Below, one piece after another: positions 8,618 to 17,541 of a stretch of DNA of 64,000 nt. Numbering within the stretch: position 1 is the first letter of the stretch; each line of letters opens with the position of its first letter. The stretch spans positions 248,001 to 312,000 of the forward strand of contig NZ_JAERTY010000005.1 of assembly GCF_016746095.1 (NCBI RefSeq), in the 5' to 3' direction. The notes beneath the pieces are model-generated. The model had not been told where the DNA came from, made no database searches, and saw only the letters and a program-made list of their open reading frames with translations. The translations under genes and the position numbers were made by a program. The stretch comes from Sphingobacterium faecale. GTDB lineage: Bacteria; Bacteroidota; Bacteroidia; Sphingobacteriales; Sphingobacteriaceae.

Positions 8618-10468
8618 ATGAAGATGATGAAATTCTTACTCTTTAGCGTTTTAATGATAGTGGTATCATTAAGAAGTCTCGCGCAAGACTGGAAACCGAT
8701 CGACAGTCATATTTTAACATCATGGGGAGAAAATTTGAGTTCTGACAAACCTCACCCCGAATACCCTAGGCCTCAATTAATCCGAACTAATAATTGGCAA
8801 AATCTAAATGGGTTATGGAAATATGCGATCAGGAGTGTTAAAAGTGTCGAAATTCCGAGTCAATGGGACGGTAATATTTTAGTTCCCTTTGCGATCGAGT
8901 CGGCCTTGTCAGGAGTTGGACTAGAAGTCGGTAAAGACAACGTGCTTTGGTACAACAATTCTATTTTGTTAAATAAGCTGGTCAACAAGAACAAGGTACT
9001 CCTTCACTTTGGAGCTGTAGATTGGCAGTGTGATGTATTTATCAACAACAAACTAGTTGGAAGACACGAAGGTGGTTTTGACCCTTTCTCAATGGATATT
9101 TCGGCTTTCTTAAACAAAGGGAATAAACAAGATATAACCATACGCGTATGGGATCCAACAGATGATGGCCCTCAGCCCAGAGGCAAACAGGTTAAAAATC
9201 CACATGGTATTTGGTATACACCTGTAACAGGGATATGGCAGACTGTATGGGTCGAAAGTGTACCGGAGACCTACATCGCAAATACAAAACAAACTCCCCA
9301 TTTGGACAAGGGCAGCTTATCCTTTCAAGCGCGTGTTGAGAGCTCTCAGCCCGATGATCGAATTAAAGTCATAGTTCTCGATGGTGAAACAATTATACTA
9401 GAGCAGTCCGGCGAGCCCAATACTGAATTTGAACTTTTAGTTCCTGGGCTGCAACCGTGGTCTCCAACAAATCCCAAATTGTATGATTTGAAAATTCAAC
9501 TGATAAGAAAGGGAAAGGTCATCGATAATACGAAAAGCTATTTCGCAATGCGTAAGATTTCCATGAAAAAAGATCAACAGGGTATCCAACGCTTATTATT
9601 AAACAACGAATTTTGCTTTCAGTATGGCCCTCTAGATCAAGGATGGTGGCCCGATGGACTCCATACAGCACCGTCCGATGATGCATTAAAATATGATATT
9701 ATCAAGACTAAAGAAATGGGGTTCAATATGATTCGTAAACACATAAAAATAGAACCTGCGCGTTGGTATCGTCATTGTGATAGCATTGGCATGTTGGTTT
9801 GGCAGGATATGCCAAGTGGAGACCTTGGTGGCAACCATTGGGATATGCAGCCTGGGAAAATATCAGCAGGTAATCGTGACAAAGAGCGATCTTCTGTATC
9901 CGAGGCATACTATAGAAAGGAATGGAAAGCCATAATGGAGTGCTTACACAACTTTCCAAGTATTGTGATGTGGGTACCATTCAATGAAGCATGGGGACAG
10001 TTTAAGACGAAGGAAATTACGGAATGGACTATCGCCTATGATCCTTCACGGCTTGTAAACAGCGCCAGTGGAGGTAACTTTATGGCAACGGGAGATATCT
10101 TGGACATTCACAACTATCCCGACGCAGCGATGCCTGATCCTTCTTTGTTTGGAGCCCAGCAAGCTTTAGTTCTTGGAGAATTCGGAGGGCTAGGGCTTCC
10201 TATTGAAGGGCATACTTGGCAACAAAAAAACAATTGGGGATATCAAAGTTTCAAAAACAAGTCAGAATTATTAGACCGTTACAAGGGACTCATACATGAC
10301 CTGAGTAAATTAATATCAATGGGATTATCCGCCGCAGTATATACCCAAACTACCGATGTTGAAATCGAAACAAATGGTTTGATGACCTATGATCGTAAGG
10401 TCACCAAAATCCCTGAAAATGATCTAAATACTCTGCACCAAACGCTATATAAAGTGTCGGTGAAATAA
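8618..10468 (+). CDS. Secreted glycoside hydrolase family 2 protein (beta-galactosidase-like)
   Basis: Begins with a cleavable signal (FLLFSVLMIVVSLRSLAQ) and has the GH2 layout: a sugar-binding jelly roll (about residues 45-215, with GKQVKNPHGIWYTPVTGIWQ), an immunoglobulin-like middle (about 215-310) and a TIM barrel. In the barrel, GFNMIRKHIKIEPARWYRHC is followed by the acid/base Glu in NEAWGQ at residue 457 and the likely nucleophile Glu in LGEFGG at residue 521. At 616 residues it is much shorter than LacZ and lacks the C-terminal domain 5, like many Bacteroidota GH2 enzymes. The operon (galM, galT, galK, galactose symporter) suggests it releases galactose from a galactoside, but GH2 also contains glucuronidases and mannosidases. 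Confidence 0.88.
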   Translation: MKMMKFLLFSVLMIVVSLRSLAQDWKPIDSHILTSWGENLSSDKPHPEYPRPQLIRTNNWQNLNGLWKYAIRSVKSVEIPSQWDGNILVPFAIESALSGVGLEVGKDNVLWYNNSILLNKLVNKNKVLLHFGAVDWQCDVFINNKLVGRHEGGFDPFSMDISAFLNKGNKQDITIRVWDPTDDGPQPRGKQVKNPHGIWYTPVTGIWQTVWVESVPETYIANTKQTPHLDKGSLSFQARVESSQPDDRIKVIVLDGETIILEQSGEPNTEFELLVPGLQPWSPTNPKLYDLKIQLIRKGKVIDNTKSYFAMRKISMKKDQQGIQRLLLNNEFCFQYGPLDQGWWPDGLHTAPSDDALKYDIIKTKEMGFNMIRKHIKIEPARWYRHCDSIGMLVWQDMPSGDLGGNHWDMQPGKISAGNRDKERSSVSEAYYRKEWKAIMECLHNFPSIVMWVPFNEAWGQFKTKEITEWTIAYDPSRLVNSASGGNFMATGDILDIHNYPDAAMPDPSLFGAQQALVLGEFGGLGLPIEGHTWQQKNNWGYQSFKNKSELLDRYKGLIHDLSKLISMGLSAAVYTQTTDVEIETNGLMTYDRKVTKIPENDLNTLHQTLYKVSVK

Positions 10469-10520
10469 GGTTTAGGTTTTCTAAACTTATTAAAGTAACA
10501 TTAGATACAAGTTTTATCTC

Positions 10521-11558
10521 ATGATAGATTTTGAACAACCACACCTAAGGACAAATATTTTAACAGGCGAAAAAGTATTGGTATCGCCACATCGTTATAA
10601 AAGACCGTGGCAGGGCCAAATAGAGGACGATACGGAACATGATTTACCACATTATGATGCCTCATGTTATTTATGTCCAGGTAATAAGCGTGCTAGCGAT
10701 ATTGTCAATCCAATATATCGCGGCCAGTATGTTTTTAAGAATGATTTTTCAGCGTTATTACCGGATAAGGTTGAAAAATCATTCGACATAGCAAATATCC
10801 TACGGGCCGATGCAGAGAGAGGGCTTTGTAAAGTCATCATTTTTTCCCCAAAGCATAATTTAACCCTACCAGAATTGTGCAGGGAAGAGTTATTAGGAGT
10901 CGTAAATACTTGGCAACAAGAGTTTAAATCATTACAACGTAACAAATGGGTAAAATACATACAAATCTTTGAAAATAAAGGAGCTATCATGGGGTGTAGT
11001 AATCCTCACCCACATGGCCAAATCTGGGCCCAGCAATCTATACCCACAGAAATAGTAAAGGAATCTAGTCAATTTAAGGAACATTTTGAAAGAACGGGTA
11101 AGTCAATTTTGATTGATTATCTAAAAATCGAAATGGAAGAAAATAAACGGGTAATTATTGACAACGCACATTTTTTAGTCGTCGTACCTTTTTGGGCTTC
11201 TTGGCCCTATGAGACGCTTATAATCAGCAAAAGACAAGTTCAATATATCACTCAATTTACCGAAGAAGAAAAAATAACGCTCGCTGATACACTCAAAGAA
11301 CTCACAACGAGATATGATAATATCTTTAAAACATCATTTCCTTACTCTGCCGGCATGCACCAAGCGCCTATAAACGACGGCAAACACCCAGAATGGCATT
11401 GGCACATGCATTTTTATCCCCCACTTCTACGTTCCGCGACCGTCAAAAAATTTATGGTAGGATATGAAATGTTAGCTAATCCGCAACGAGATATTACTCC
11501 TGAGCACGCAGCGCAGATCTTGTTAGACCAACCTATCCAACATTATAAAACACTTTGA
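10521..11558 (+). CDS. galT: Galactose-1-phosphate uridylyltransferase
   Basis: Leloir pathway enzyme transferring UMP from UDP-glucose to galactose-1-phosphate, via a uridylylated histidine. The active-site HPHGQIW is at residues 163-169 (His165 the expected nucleophile), in the context MGCSNPHPHGQIWAQ. A CYLCPGNKR metal-binding segment lies near residue 50, and the second His pair is in EWHWHMHFYPP. Length, 345 residues, matches the E. coli enzyme. It is 52 bp after the GH2 gene and 6 bp before galK, in one operon. No galE (UDP-galactose epimerase) is in the window. Confidence 0.96.
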   Translation: MIDFEQPHLRTNILTGEKVLVSPHRYKRPWQGQIEDDTEHDLPHYDASCYLCPGNKRASDIVNPIYRGQYVFKNDFSALLPDKVEKSFDIANILRADAERGLCKVIIFSPKHNLTLPELCREELLGVVNTWQQEFKSLQRNKWVKYIQIFENKGAIMGCSNPHPHGQIWAQQSIPTEIVKESSQFKEHFERTGKSILIDYLKIEMEENKRVIIDNAHFLVVVPFWASWPYETLIISKRQVQYITQFTEEEKITLADTLKELTTRYDNIFKTSFPYSAGMHQAPINDGKHPEWHWHMHFYPPLLRSATVKKFMVGYEMLANPQRDITPEHAAQILLDQPIQHYKTL

Positions 11559-11564
11559 TAAGCA

Positions 11565-12728
11565 ATGATACAGATACATCAATTAAAAGGCCTATATCTT
11601 GAACAATTTGGAAGTAATCCAGCTATATTGGCTAAGTCTCCGGGACGTATCAATATTATCGGTGAGCATACAGATTATAACCTGGGTTTAGTTCTACCTG
11701 CAGCAATTAATAAATATATTTACATAGCCGTTGGAAAACGAAGTGATTTTAAAATCCATCTGTATTCCGCGGATTATACAGAGACATATAGAGCACCCTT
11801 GGCTGATGATCCAGAAGCAGCTCCAATATGGGCAAAATATGTAATTGGTATAGCCCAAATCCTAAAAAGAGAACACATAAAACTTGAAGGGTTCAATGCT
11901 TATATTATTGGAGATGTGCCTCTAGGTGCAGGCCTTTCCTCTTCAGCAGCGTTGACTTGTGTAACGGGCTTTGCATTGAATCACTTATATAATCTCAACT
12001 TATCACGACTTGAAATAGCAAAATTCGGACAGCAAACCGAACACGAAAATATCGGTGTAAAATGTGGTTTAATGGATCAATTTGCCAGTTGTATGGGAAA
12101 AAAAAACAACCTCATAAAACTTGACTGCCAAGACCTGTCCTTCAAATACATTCCTGCTGACTGGTCAAACTATGAAATACTATTACTGAATACCAACGTG
12201 CATCATAGTCTTGCATCTTCAGCTTACAACGATCGACGTGCCGCTTGTGAACAAGGTGTTGCTTGGGTAAAGGAACATCACTCAAGTATACAATCCCTTC
12301 GAGATATAAGTATAGAACAATTGGAACGATATGTAAAACCACGATCTGTAGAAATATATACGAAATGTAAATTTATAATACAGGAAAATCAACGGCTTCA
12401 GGATGCCTGCATATCTCTAACAATGGGCGATTTTAAAAAATTAGGTGAATTAATGTTCAAAGCACACTGGGCATTAAGTAAAGAATATGAAGTCAGTTGC
12501 GATGAGCTAGACTTTCTTATCGAGTCGGCCGAAAATAACCATGAAGTAATAGGTGCGCGTATGATGGGAGGTGGTTTTGGCGGCTGCACAATAAATATCA
12601 TACAAAAAGGTCGTAGCCAACCATTCATTCAAGAAGTAGCCCCAAAATTCAAAGCTCGCTTTGGTTTTGAATTAACCCCTATCCATGTAGCAATAGCCGA
12701 TGGAGCAAGTTTGATACAAGAATATTAA
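11565..12728 (+). CDS. galK: Galactokinase
   Basis: Phosphorylates alpha-D-galactose with ATP; a GHMP kinase. The galactokinase signature GRINIIGEHTDYN is at residues 27-39 (GEHTDYN binds galactose), the ATP-binding loop GAGLSSSAAL near residue 120, the catalytic Asp in GLMDQFAS, and the third GHMP motif GGGFGGCTINI near residue 330. Length, 387 residues, is standard. It lies 6 bp after galT and 16 bp before the symporter, so it is co-transcribed; substrate comes through the symporter and from the extracytoplasmic mutarotase. Confidence 0.96.
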   Translation: MIQIHQLKGLYLEQFGSNPAILAKSPGRINIIGEHTDYNLGLVLPAAINKYIYIAVGKRSDFKIHLYSADYTETYRAPLADDPEAAPIWAKYVIGIAQILKREHIKLEGFNAYIIGDVPLGAGLSSSAALTCVTGFALNHLYNLNLSRLEIAKFGQQTEHENIGVKCGLMDQFASCMGKKNNLIKLDCQDLSFKYIPADWSNYEILLLNTNVHHSLASSAYNDRRAACEQGVAWVKEHHSSIQSLRDISIEQLERYVKPRSVEIYTKCKFIIQENQRLQDACISLTMGDFKKLGELMFKAHWALSKEYEVSCDELDFLIESAENNHEVIGARMMGGGFGGCTINIIQKGRSQPFIQEVAPKFKARFGFELTPIHVAIADGASLIQEY

Positions 12729-12744
12729 CAACAAAACTTAAGCC

Positions 12745-14421
12745 ATGAATACGAAAGATTATATTGTCTTTTTAATTTATTTTACCGTAATAGCAGCATA
12801 TGGTCTATATATCTACTACAAGAAAAAGTCTGCCGTACAGGATTCTAAAGATTATTTTCTTGCAGAGGGCTCTTTAACCTGGTGGGCTATAGGAGCGTCA
12901 TTAATAGCATCAAATATCTCTGCTGAACAGTTTATCGGCATGAGTGGTTCAGGATTCAAGATGGGGCTAGCGATAGCTGCCTACGAATGGATGGCCGCTG
13001 TAACATTAATTGTCGTAGCCATATTCTTCATACCCGTATATCTTAAAAACAAGATATTCACTATGCCACAATTTCTCCAACAACGGTATAATAAGACTGT
13101 AGCTATGATTATGGCTGTTTTTTGGTTGTTATTATATGTTGTAGTCAATTTGATGTCCATCCTATACCTAGGAGCAGTGGCTATAAGTGGAATATCCGGT
13201 ATTGATATTGGCACCTGTATAGTACTTCTTTCTCTATTTGCTATTTTCATCACATTAGGTGGAATGAAAGTAATCGGCTATACCGATGTTATTCAAGTGT
13301 TAGTTCTTGTTATCGGAGGTATGGTAGCCATGTATATTGCACTAGATATAATAGCTGAGGGTAAAGGTATATTTACAGGTTTTAATAATTTACACAAAGG
13401 AGCTTCCGAACATTTTGATATGATCTTTAACAAAGAGGACCCCAATTATATGGATCTTCCGGGCTTAAGCGTTTTGTTTGGTGGTCTATGGATTGCGAAT
13501 CTAAGCTATTGGGGGTGTAATCAATACATTACGCAGCGCGCTTTAGGAGCTTCGCTACCCACGGCGAGAAATGGCTTGCTATTTGCAGCATTTCTCAAAT
13601 TATTAATGCCTCTTATCGTGGTGATTCCTGGAATTGCTGTTTATTATATTATTAAGAATGACTTAGGCGTAATTAGTGCCGACAGCCTGACGACGAGTTT
13701 AGGGATACAAGATCCCAATAAAGCATATCCCGTCTTATTATCCCTGTTGCCTACTGGATTTAAAGGCTTATCATTTGCTGCCCTAACAGCGGCGATAGTT
13801 GCTTCTCTAGCGGGTAAAGCAAACAGCATCGCAACAATCTTTACATTAGACATATATAAGCAAGCTTTTAATAAAGACGCTAGCGAAAAAAAGCTTGTTA
13901 ATGTGGGAAAAATAACGGTTATCATATCATTGTTATTAGGCATGTTACTTGCCCTCGTTGTTGGTGAATTACTAATGGGTGAAGGAAAACAAGGGTTCCA
14001 ATATATTCAAGAATATACTGGATTTGTATCGCCTGGCATATTTGCCATGTTCATTTTTGGCTTCTTTTGGAAAAAAACAACTTCTAATGCGGCTCTATTC
14101 GCTACGATAGGAGGATTCATATTTTCTATAATCTTAAAGTTTTCAGGACATTTGATGGATCTAAAATTCTTATCTGCCATAAACTTCGCTATTCCGAATG
14201 CACAGGGTATTTACGAAATTCCATTTCTTGACAGAATGTCTATCGTTTTCCTCGCATGTGCTCTAGGTATGATAGTTATTAGTTTATACGAAAATAAAAA
14301 AGGTATTAAAAGTAAGGGGTTAGAAATTGATCCTAAAATGTTTAAAACGTCCACCACTTTTGCTGTTGTCTCATTATTGATTGTGGGCTTAACGGCAGCA
14401 CTCTATATCATGTTTTGGTAA
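12745..14421 (+). CDS. Sodium/solute symporter, SGLT type (Na+/galactose)
   Basis: A 558-residue member of the solute:sodium symporter family with about 14 membrane helices. It has the features of vSGLT-like sugar transporters: SKDYFLAEGSLTWWAIGASLIASNISAEQFIG near residues 32-63 (split into the first LeuT-fold helix), the following FTMPQFLQQRYN segment, and SYWGCNQYITQRALGA in the middle. The operon with galT and galK indicates galactose (or glucose) uptake driven by Na+. It is the last gene of the operon; a hairpin with A/T-rich arms follows about 125 bases later. Confidence 0.93.
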   Translation: MNTKDYIVFLIYFTVIAAYGLYIYYKKKSAVQDSKDYFLAEGSLTWWAIGASLIASNISAEQFIGMSGSGFKMGLAIAAYEWMAAVTLIVVAIFFIPVYLKNKIFTMPQFLQQRYNKTVAMIMAVFWLLLYVVVNLMSILYLGAVAISGISGIDIGTCIVLLSLFAIFITLGGMKVIGYTDVIQVLVLVIGGMVAMYIALDIIAEGKGIFTGFNNLHKGASEHFDMIFNKEDPNYMDLPGLSVLFGGLWIANLSYWGCNQYITQRALGASLPTARNGLLFAAFLKLLMPLIVVIPGIAVYYIIKNDLGVISADSLTTSLGIQDPNKAYPVLLSLLPTGFKGLSFAALTAAIVASLAGKANSIATIFTLDIYKQAFNKDASEKKLVNVGKITVIISLLLGMLLALVVGELLMGEGKQGFQYIQEYTGFVSPGIFAMFIFGFFWKKTTSNAALFATIGGFIFSIILKFSGHLMDLKFLSAINFAIPNAQGIYEIPFLDRMSIVFLACALGMIVISLYENKKGIKSKGLEIDPKMFKTSTTFAVVSLLIVGLTAALYIMFW

Positions 14422-14546
14422 AACTATTTATAAAGAGATTACACAACTCGGTAAAATACTTGTGATTATGATTCGTGGCGATGGACTAGCAAACAAATAG
14501 GGATCAATGGTATTTGTAAAGTATAATTTTTAAATATAAAACAGAG

Positions 14547-14575
14547 ATAGTGTATTTTTACAAAAAAAACACTAT
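14547..14575 (+). terminator. A/T-rich hairpin after the galactose operon
   Basis: ATAGTGT (14547-14553) pairs with ACACTAT (14569-14575), and the T5 and A-run inside can extend the stem. It lies between the symporter stop codon and the SAM riboswitch. There is no clear T-tail, so its role as terminator is uncertain. Confidence 0.4.
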
Positions 14576-14619
14576 AATTGTACTTAAATAAGAGAAAGAC
14601 CTCCTTAAAAAGAGTCTTG

Positions 14620-14719
14620 ATTTATAAAGAAGTGGTGAGAGACAGGCTCTGCGACCCACTGGCAACCATCAAGCGATTGAACGGTGCTAAGTCCTGCCCC
14701 AATGAAGGGAAATATAAAT
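14620..14719 (+). promoter_or_regulatory. SAM-I type (S-box) riboswitch
   Basis: The aptamer core is recognisable: a P2 strand GTGGTGAGAGACAGGCTCT, then CCCACTGGCAACC (the conserved GGCAACC after P2), a variable P3 (ATCAAGCGATTGAA) and GGTGCTAAGTCCTGCCCC, the conserved GGTGCnAAnTCC block. The closing P1 stem is ATTTATA (14620-14626) with TATAAAT (14713-14719). This class binds S-adenosylmethionine and usually switches off methionine and sulfur genes. Here the first open frame after it is a 32-codon cysteine-rich ORF starting 10 bases after P1, then osmC. Confidence 0.87.
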
Positions 14720-14729
14720 AGAAGACATT

Positions 14730-14828
14730 ATGAAAATTACACATACCTTATCCTTTACAGGAATAGACTGTACATTTACTAGAATTGGTATCCCTTATTG
14801 CCTCTGTATTTGTATAATATCCTGTTAA
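14730..14828 (+). CDS. 32-residue cysteine-rich peptide directly after the SAM riboswitch (possible leader peptide)
   Basis: ATG 14730 opens a 32-codon frame ending TAA 14826-14828. The peptide starts MKITHTLSFTGIDC and ends IPYCLCICIISC, with five cysteines (residues 14, 24, 26, 28, 32), four of them in the last nine residues. Such clustering at the end of a short ORF is typical of attenuator leader peptides that sense charged tRNA-Cys, though it could also be a small metal- or thiol-binding peptide. It begins 10 bases after the riboswitch P1 stem and ends 104 bases before osmC. I found no convincing terminator/antiterminator pair downstream. No family is recognised; expression is unproven. 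Confidence 0.5.
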   Translation: MKITHTLSFTGIDCTFTRIGIPYCLCICIISC

Positions 14829-14932
14829 ATTCCATTTATTAGCGAAAAAACAGATTCTGTATTGTATGCAGGACTATTGTCTATTAATGGTAATACCTAG
14901 AACTATTTTTCAATTTATTATATTTATTTAAC

Positions 14933-15457
14933 ATGTCAGAATTCGTAAAACAATCATTAGGTACGCTTATCCAAGAGTTAAAGACCGACACAGAGAAAGC
15001 AAAAGTTAGTTTTGAAGCAACTTCGGTTTTAGAGGAAGGCGTACGAGTAAATAGTAACGTAAGACAATTTGAATTTAAATTCGATGAGCCACAATTACTA
15101 GGAGGGCAAGATGATGCTCCCAATCCTGTAGAGTATGTATTAGCTTCGCTAGGAGCTTGTCAAGCCATTGTGTATAGAGCTCTGGCTTCTTTGAAAGGTA
15201 TACAACTTGAAAATGTAACGGTCAAAACTAAGGGAGATCTAAATCTACAAGGGTTCTTAGGGATTGACAGTAATGTTCGTCCGGGATATGAGAAAATCAC
15301 TTTTGAAACGATCATTGTGTCGGATGAGGATCCCGAGAAGCTGCAAAGACTAGCGGAACAGGTGGATGCTATATGTCCCGTATTGGATATTGTATCTAGA
15401 CCCGTAAAAGTCGAAGGAAAATTGACGATTCAGCGTACACCTGAAGTGGTCGGTTAG
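14933..15457 (+). CDS. OsmC family protein
   Basis: A 174-residue OsmC/Ohr-fold protein, thiol-dependent and cytoplasmic. The two family cysteines are present: one in the helix ASLGACQAIVYRAL (about residue 76) and one in VDAICPVLDIVSRPVKVEGK near residue 144, the last part matching the OsmC C-terminal signature. OsmC proteins reduce organic hydroperoxides; the subgroup with GACQ and CPV often sits in sulfur-metabolism neighbourhoods. Here the upstream SAM riboswitch and Cys-rich mini-ORF tie the gene to sulfur status, an inference from location. It has an A/T-rich leader of 104 bases after the mini-ORF and ends in a strong bidirectional terminator. Confidence 0.9.
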   Translation: MSEFVKQSLGTLIQELKTDTEKAKVSFEATSVLEEGVRVNSNVRQFEFKFDEPQLLGGQDDAPNPVEYVLASLGACQAIVYRALASLKGIQLENVTVKTKGDLNLQGFLGIDSNVRPGYEKITFETIIVSDEDPEKLQRLAEQVDAICPVLDIVSRPVKVEGKLTIQRTPEVVG

Positions 15458-15465
15458 TAAATATG

Positions 15466-15500
15466 TTAATTCGGCTTCTCCGGTGGAGAAGCCGAATTAA
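15466..15500. terminator. Bidirectional terminator between osmC-family gene and beta-barrel gene
   Basis: A perfect 16-bp inverted repeat, TTAATTCGGCTTCTCC (15466-15481) with GGAGAAGCCGAATTAA (15485-15500), loop GGT. It lies between two convergent stop codons (15457 and 15503) and can serve both. Confidence 0.88.
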
Positions 15501-15502
15501 TT

Positions 15503-16267
15503 CTAAATTTTACCGAGCAGCACACCAAAGCCAATACCTAAGAATACACCACGACCAATACCTTTACTCCTAAAATCAAATCGCGAGGTCTCTACCCCAT
15601 CCGTAGTTTCGATCAAGTGGGCGGTGGCGGCTTGTAATGGATGATGGTATCTAGCATTCAGTGCTAGATATGTTTTACGACTCAACTGATAATTCGTAGA
15701 TAAGCCGATATGCGTTGTCAAAAAAGAAGAGTTTCTTTCATAAGTGAGTTCTTCTTTAGGGGCATTCCCTGTTTTTTTCCATTTATAACTATCTTTATCA
15801 GCAAGGTAAGTATCATAACCGATACCTAAACTGGGATATATACTCCAGTTCCCATATTCTATCCGATATAAAGCACCTATTTCCACAGAAGGCTTTACAT
15901 AGGAAATCGGCCCCAAGAAAGCATTTCCAAAATCTTCAAAAAAAGACTCTATAATACTCTGTTTGTAGCCAGTTGGCTTTATTTCTTTATAATAATTAAC
16001 GTTAATACCCGCGTACCATCCAAACCGAGATGAAAATAGATGGGTAGCACGAACGCCTAAAAAAGGGGACACAGCGGGTCTGCTTCCGAAGATAGCTGGA
16101 TTCTTAGTATCAGTCCTAGAAGTGAAATCGAAGTTGGGTCCCACTGTAAAATCCAGTTTAAAACGAGATTTAAATGTTGGTTTAGAATCCAGGTTCTGTG
16201 CTTTAGCACTAGAAAACACCAATGTAGAAGCAAAAATAAGAAGTTTTGAATAATGTAAAGGTTTCAT
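15503..16267 (-). CDS. Outer membrane beta-barrel protein of unknown function
   Basis: A 254-residue exported protein. An N-terminal signal (LLIFASTLVFSSAKAQ) ends in the AKAQ cleavage site typical of Bacteroidota. The mature part alternates hydrophobic and polar residues in amphipathic strands (RFKLDFTVGPNFDF, FGWYAGINVNYYKEI, WSIYPSLGIGYDTYL, RKTYLALNARYHHPL) and ends with a barrel-closing strand GVFLGIGFGVLLGKI. This fits a porin-like or OmpW-like 8-strand barrel in the outer membrane. It is transcribed toward osmC and is not obviously linked to it. No specific function recognised. Confidence 0.7.
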   Translation of the reverse strand: MKPLHYSKLLIFASTLVFSSAKAQNLDSKPTFKSRFKLDFTVGPNFDFTSRTDTKNPAIFGSRPAVSPFLGVRATHLFSSRFGWYAGINVNYYKEIKPTGYKQSIIESFFEDFGNAFLGPISYVKPSVEIGALYRIEYGNWSIYPSLGIGYDTYLADKDSYKWKKTGNAPKEELTYERNSSFLTTHIGLSTNYQLSRKTYLALNARYHHPLQAATAHLIETTDGVETSRFDFRSKGIGRGVFLGIGFGVLLGKI

Positions 16268-16396
16268 ATAATAGGGTATAATTTAACAATATTAATATCT
16301 TGTATTTAATCTCTCAAGTATAACGAAGTCTTAAAGAAATAGCTACAAGAGGACCTATGAAAAATAATCTAAACCTTGTTGAATACGAAATCCATA

Positions 16397-17383
16397 TCAA
16401 CAACTTTTTACTTGGCTTGGTAAAGTGTTGTACTTTCTTTTGAAAGCAGATGTAAAATGTTGTGGGTTCTTGTATCCTACTGCATTGGAAACTTCAGCAA
16501 TGGTCATTTCGTTTTGTTGGAGCATTCTCCGGGCCTCATCCATTCTAACGTTATTCCAATAGCCAAATACTGTTGTGCCAAACAATTCTTTGAAGTTCTT
16601 TTTGAGTGTAAATTCATTGGTGCCTACTTGATGCGCAAGTTCTGTCAAGGTGCATGTTACAGACAGGTTAGTCTGCATGAAATCGCGCACCGCGTACATT
16701 TTTTCGATATCACCCCTTTTTATTAATTGCCCCATATGCTGCTGATTATACAGTTGTTCCAATTGTAGTAATAAGAGCTCAACAACCTTAGTTTCTAAAA
16801 ATATTCTTTTAAATAAGCCTTTACGCTTACATTGTATAATCTCCTTTATCACCTCAAACATCGCTATACTGATCGATTGATGCTGATCTGCAATAAGAGT
16901 GGACGAGCCAAGCTGCATCTGTTTTCTAAATTGATCGAAAAGATCACACCCATCATTAGGCAGGAATCTTTCGAAAAAAGAAGGCGCCATATTGACCTCA
17001 AAAATGCGTAGTTGTTTCTCTCTCCACTCCATCTTTCCACGAAAACTATTAGCATATATGATATTGTGTTGGTTTGCCACAAAGTTTATTTGTTTCTCAA
17101 AGTTTTGCGAGGAGGCAAATGTATTACCATCTAAAGCAAAGTGCATCTCCACACTTTCATAATCACTGTCAAAATGAAGATGGGTATGTTTAGCCAAAGC
17201 CACATCACCGTAGCTGATACGTAGATCCTTTGTATGGATCTCGTGGTAAAAACCACTAGCCATTGGATTATCCAAAACAATTTTATGTTCACGATATTCT
17301 TCACTAGCATCTAATTGATCCTGTGGATGTTCTCTTGAAAAACTGAGTTCAGGTATATCTGTAGCGTATAGATTCAATCCCAT
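16397..17383 (-). CDS. AraC family transcriptional regulator, PchR-like
   Basis: A 328-residue regulator with a variable N-terminal sensor and a C-terminal AraC DNA-binding domain (about residues 225-326): first HTH in CTLTELAHQVGTNEFTLKKN, then FKELFGTTVFGYWNNVRMDEARRML and the second HTH in TIAEVSNAVGYKNPQHFTSAFKRKY. The overall layout resembles regulators of the PchR group that sense iron-siderophore and turn on siderophore genes. It is divergent from the ferric-siderophore reductase gene (158 bp between starts), which supports a role in controlling that group. No clear operator was identified in the gap. Confidence 0.85.
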   Translation of the reverse strand: MGLNLYATDIPELSFSREHPQDQLDASEEYREHKIVLDNPMASGFYHEIHTKDLRISYGDVALAKHTHLHFDSDYESVEMHFALDGNTFASSQNFEKQINFVANQHNIIYANSFRGKMEWREKQLRIFEVNMAPSFFERFLPNDGCDLFDQFRKQMQLGSSTLIADQHQSISIAMFEVIKEIIQCKRKGLFKRIFLETKVVELLLLQLEQLYNQQHMGQLIKRGDIEKMYAVRDFMQTNLSVTCTLTELAHQVGTNEFTLKKNFKELFGTTVFGYWNNVRMDEARRMLQQNEMTIAEVSNAVGYKNPQHFTSAFKRKYNTLPSQVKSC

Positions 17384-17541
17384 CCTATTTGCATTTCTCT
17401 GTTAATTCCTGTATAGTGTATCATAATAATCCCTTATACGGCTTTCTTGCTCCCTAATGCGTTAGCGTTTTATACAATCATATCGATACCTTCGCAAAGG
17501 TAATTATTATTTAGAACTATTCTTAATAACTAAACAGAAAT

